This document shows, piece by piece, positions 43,835 through 46,550 of a stretch of 46,550 nt of DNA. A program made the translations under genes and the position numbers. Under the pieces are notes generated by a model. It did no database searches. It was given only the letters and a program-made list of their open reading frames with translations, and was not told where the DNA came from. The stretch's first letter is position 1, and each line of letters begins with the position of its first letter. The stretch comes from an uncultured Bacteroidales bacterium (GTDB lineage Bacteria > Bacteroidota > Bacteroidia > Bacteroidales > F082): assembly GCA_937896895.1 (NCBI GenBank), contig CALBNV010000038.1, positions 1 to 46,550 of the forward strand. Direction: 5' to 3'.

Positions 43835-45961
43835 ATGATAAATTGGTTTAAATATCCTTTCGTCAGACTTCTGATGCCACTGTCAGTTGGCATCTGGGCT
43901 GGTTTTTTATTTCTTGAAAATGAGGTGAGTCTTGATTTTGAGATGTTTCTGCTGGCTGTGGTGACTCTGTCAGTTTCATTGGCTGTCGTCTCGAAATTTG
44001 TCAAAGAATATACACACCGCTGGACTTTCGGGTGCATACTCAACATATACCTTATATTAATAGGTGTACTTGTTGTTCGCATTCGTGGCGATGACATTGA
44101 TGCGCGGAACATTTCATTTTGTGATGGTGAAAACGCAAATGCTTTTGTCGCCCGTGTCTCGGAATGCCCGACGATAAAGGAGAAATCCGTCAAGGTCATC
44201 CTCGAAATGATGGCTGTTCGCTCTGATGATTCGATTTGTGAGTCAAATGGAAAGGTCATGTCGTATTTTGAGAGGTCGGAAAAATCCGAAAACATCAGAT
44301 ATGGAGATGTCCTCGTGTTTTTTGACCCTCCCGATGAGATAGAACCACCTTCTAATCCTGAACAATTCGATTATAAAAGGTATCTTTCTCGAAAAGGTAT
44401 CTCGCGTCAGGTTTATTTGAGAAACGACAGATGGATGTCTCTCGGTATGAATTTGTCGAACCCGATTTACAAGTTCTCGTATTGGCTGCGGAATCTTTTG
44501 TTGGACACGATGTTAAAACTCGGAATCACCGGCGATGAGTTTTCAGTCGCATCGGCGATATTGATAGGGTATGATGACACATTACCGCAAGAGTTGCGTG
44601 ATAGTTACGTGGCAGCAGGCTCCATGCACATTCTCTGTGTGTCGGGGATGCATGTCGGCGTGGTGTTCATGGTGTTTTCGTATTTGCTTTTCTTCTTCGA
44701 CAAGAGAAAACGATGGCAGGATTTGGCGCGTCAAATAATCTTACTGCTCTTGATATGGACCTATGCGCTGCTGGCGGGTCTGGCACCGTCGATTTTGCGT
44801 GCGACAATAATGCTCTCATTCGTGATCGTCGGAGAAATGCTCGGTAGGAAAAATGTCCTGTTAAACAGCCTGGCGGCTTCGGCTTTTTTGTTGCTTACCA
44901 TCAATCCGGCGAATCTGTTCGACATCGGGTTCCTGCTTTCCTATTCGGCTGTTGTTGGGATTGTTGTGCTTCAAAAACCGATTTATTGCGTTTTTTACAT
45001 AAAAAATAGGTTTATTGACAAAATCTGGGAGTTGACTGCCGTCAGCTTGGCCGCGCAATTTGCCACGGCGTCATTCTCTATTTTCTTCTTCAACCAATTC
45101 CCGCTGTATTTTTGGCTCAGCAATCTTTTCATGACACCAATTTCAACGGTCGTTATCATCGGCGGAATGATAATGATGCTCTTGAGTTTTATACCTTATA
45201 TTAATATAGCAATCGCGTGGATTGTCAAGTGGATGATTTTCCTGATGAATTATTTCGTCTGCGCAATTGAAAATCTGCCGTTATCAATCGTTAAAGGATT
45301 GTATATAAATGATTCGGAATTTGTATGCCTTGTCGCTATATTTGTTCTTGTAATGATGGCTGTGAATTTGAAGGAGAAAAGAATTGTGTTTGCGTCTGTA
45401 TTTATGCTGCTCGTTTTCGGTATGTCACAATTATCACGGGCGGTTGCCCAACGGAAACAGACAGCTTTCACGGTTTATTCTTTGCCAAAGGGAACGGCTG
45501 TTGATTTTGTGTGCGGGAATGAGCATGTCATGTTTTGTGATACTGCCGTCTTCCGTGACCCGCAGATTGCAAGTTTCAGTATTAATAATCATCTGATTCG
45601 CGAGGGCGTATATAAAAACGGTAGTTTGTTGCCATTTGATTCGGTTTGTTTCGACAATTCATTCTTGAAAAAACGCGAAAACATGATTTCATTCGGCAAT
45701 GATTTGATTGGTTTTTACGATAAAAAAGCGTGTTTTGGCGTGGAATTGGCCTCAAAATGCCATTTTGATTATTTTGTATTGTATGGAAGCGAAAATATTG
45801 ATTTGAATGAATTGATGAATTGCTATGTTATTGATTTACTGATAATTGACAATTCGATTCCAGAATATTTTCGTAAAATAATCATTAAAAAAGCCGAAGA
45901 TGCTGGTCAAAAATATTATGATGTAAGATCACAGGGAGCTTTTATATTAGAAAAAATATGA
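43835..45961 (+). CDS. comEC: ComEC/Rec2-family DNA-uptake membrane protein
   Basis: The 708-residue multi-span protein has an N-terminal DUF4131-like part (about 1-215), then the competence domain with HILCVSGMHVGVVF, LAGLAPSILRATIMLSFV, LLTINPANLFDIGFLLSYSAVVGI and FFFNQFPLYFWLSNLFMTP. ComEC forms the inner-membrane channel for single-stranded DNA in natural transformation. The C-terminal ~200 residues carry no metal-binding HxHxDH, so the metallo-beta-lactamase-like nuclease domain found in Bacillus ComEC is absent or degenerate. Such shortened forms are usual in Bacteroidota. No other competence gene is nearby. Confidence 0.92.
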   Translation: MINWFKYPFVRLLMPLSVGIWAGFLFLENEVSLDFEMFLLAVVTLSVSLAVVSKFVKEYTHRWTFGCILNIYLILIGVLVVRIRGDDIDARNISFCDGENANAFVARVSECPTIKEKSVKVILEMMAVRSDDSICESNGKVMSYFERSEKSENIRYGDVLVFFDPPDEIEPPSNPEQFDYKRYLSRKGISRQVYLRNDRWMSLGMNLSNPIYKFSYWLRNLLLDTMLKLGITGDEFSVASAILIGYDDTLPQELRDSYVAAGSMHILCVSGMHVGVVFMVFSYLLFFFDKRKRWQDLARQIILLLLIWTYALLAGLAPSILRATIMLSFVIVGEMLGRKNVLLNSLAASAFLLLTINPANLFDIGFLLSYSAVVGIVVLQKPIYCVFYIKNRFIDKIWELTAVSLAAQFATASFSIFFFNQFPLYFWLSNLFMTPISTVVIIGGMIMMLLSFIPYINIAIAWIVKWMIFLMNYFVCAIENLPLSIVKGLYINDSEFVCLVAIFVLVMMAVNLKEKRIVFASVFMLLVFGMSQLSRAVAQRKQTAFTVYSLPKGTAVDFVCGNEHVMFCDTAVFRDPQIASFSINNHLIREGVYKNGSLLPFDSVCFDNSFLKKRENMISFGNDLIGFYDKKACFGVELASKCHFDYFVLYGSENIDLNELMNCYVIDLLIIDNSIPEYFRKIIIKKAEDAGQKYYDVRSQGAFILEKI

Positions 45962-46020
45962 TTGTAAATAATTGAAAATCAGAGATATAAAAATATTTTT
46001 GCAAAAATTTAAAAAAAGTG

Positions 46021-46050
46021 TTGCACGAATTAAAAAACGCTGTATCTTTG
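46021..46050 (+). promoter_or_regulatory. Consensus promoter of tRNA-Asp
   Basis: TTG (46021-46023), exactly 19 nt, then TATCTTTG (46043-46050), 46 nt before the tRNA. This is the full Bacteroidota consensus. Confidence 0.85.
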
Positions 46051-46096
46051 CACCGTTGAAACAAACGAAAAGGTTCAACTGGTTCTTGAAGATAAT

Positions 46097-46171
46097 GGTG
46101 CCGTAGTTCAGTTTGGTTAGAATGCCTGCCTGTCACGCAGGAGGTCGACGGTTCGAGCCCGTTCGGCACCG
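46097..46171 (+). tRNA. tRNA-Asp (GTC anticodon)
   Basis: The 75-nt gene has a 7-bp acceptor stem GGTGCCG with CGGCACC, a 4-bp D-stem, an anticodon stem CCTGC with GCAGG holding the loop CTGTCAC (anticodon GTC), and a T-arm with GGTTCGAGCC. The discriminator base is G, as expected for tRNA-Asp. CCA is not encoded. A promoter precedes it and a terminator follows within 6 nt. Confidence 0.97.
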
Positions 46172-46176
46172 CAGAG

Positions 46177-46209
46177 GAAACTCACTCATCAGGGTGAGTT
46201 TCTTTTTTT
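46177..46209 (+). terminator. Terminator after tRNA-Asp
   Basis: GAAACTCACTC (46177-46187) pairs with GGGTGAGTTTC (46192-46202), with one G-T wobble and loop ATCA. A run of seven Ts follows (46203-46209). Confidence 0.88.
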
Positions 46210-46550
46210 ATGTTGACACTTTTGTGAACTGATGGGAGCATCAATCAACAAAATAATATTTGTGCATTTCATGGACTCTGTGCAAATGCACATTAAGACT
46301 TTGTTACCATGTTACTCAGCTATACCTGATTGTTATAAATTTTTTTAGGTTGTTTCCCTTATGTTAAAATGCTGAAGCCAAATCTAAAATAGTCTAAGGT
46401 TACTTAATATAACTAATTTCGGATAGTTTTCTGTCAAAATCCAGTGTTTACTTTTTACTATTTTTACAAGAAATTTTCATTTTTGGCGTGGAAAAGGCGT
46501 AATTTCCCGTCCGGGAAGTCGCAAAAAAGCGGTCAAAATTGCGTGTTTTT
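46210..46550. other. Gene-free stretch at the right edge
   Basis: No frame of credible length or composition is seen on either strand. Two palindromes are present: TGTGCATTT (46261-46269) with AAATGCACA (46284-46292), and TTCCCG-TC-CGGGAA (46504-46517). The last ~70 bases are richer in G/C than the preceding part and may be the upstream region of a gene beyond the window. Confidence 0.5.

Noticed and set aside
46097..46171. tRNA-Asp as a proven attachment site
   Set aside because: No integrase gene and no duplicate of the tRNA 3' end is seen within the window.

Overview
The window looks like a chromosomal segment from a Bacteroidota bacterium, most likely of the order Bacteroidales. The signs are: many matches to the Bacteroidota -7 box TAnnTTTG, four of them with a TTG exactly 19 nt upstream; three proteins with the C-terminal sorting domain of the type IX secretion system (T9SS); a complete moxR-DUF58-bat (aerotolerance) operon; a long SecA of about 1,100 residues; and LPS genes for lipid A, Kdo and heptose. 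No phage, plasmid, insertion sequence, CRISPR array or recognisable defence locus is visible. Most genes are housekeeping or envelope genes.

Layout, left half. 1-347 is the tail of a PD-(D/E)XK nuclease-like protein, followed by a repeat-rich spacer. 577-5838 holds coaD, a thioredoxin-fold protein without redox cysteines, and secA. 5897-10429 holds two tandem patatin/outer-membrane-barrel proteins. 10448-11749 is pyrH-frr, facing ddl (11824-12795, minus) across a large palindrome. 12889-17867 reads rightward: a membrane-anchored PASTA protein, a T9SS cargo, an RluA-family pseudouridine synthase and hldD/rfaD. hldD overlaps at its stop codon with a convergent MerR-type regulator, which sits behind an M23 peptidase. 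alaS (19292-21910) diverges from that pair.

Layout, right half. 22037-23654 encodes a lipoprotein and a small outer-membrane barrel. 23717-27519 (minus) is ung-rdgB followed by a PKD/Ig-type T9SS cargo. A 42-residue lipoprotein gene (27609-27737) faces a 1,018-residue beta-propeller T9SS cargo. 31011-39427 (minus) is the operon moxR, DUF58, a BatD-like protein, batA, batB, batC, batD, batE, driven by a consensus promoter. An ECF sigma factor (minus) and kdsC-ubiA-maf-lpxB (plus) diverge from a 331-bp spacer that contains five degenerate 21-bp repeats. comEC and a tRNA-Asp gene follow. The last 341 bases hold no gene that I can support.

Functional themes. The envelope dominates: lipid A and Kdo/heptose synthesis (lpxB, kdsC, hldD), peptidoglycan (ddl, M23, PASTA), protein export (SecA, T9SS cargos) and the Bat membrane complex. 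The less ordinary features are non-coding: a dispersed family of heptanucleotide-like repeats in spacers and gene ends, and the 21-bp iterated array upstream of the sigma factor and kdsC.
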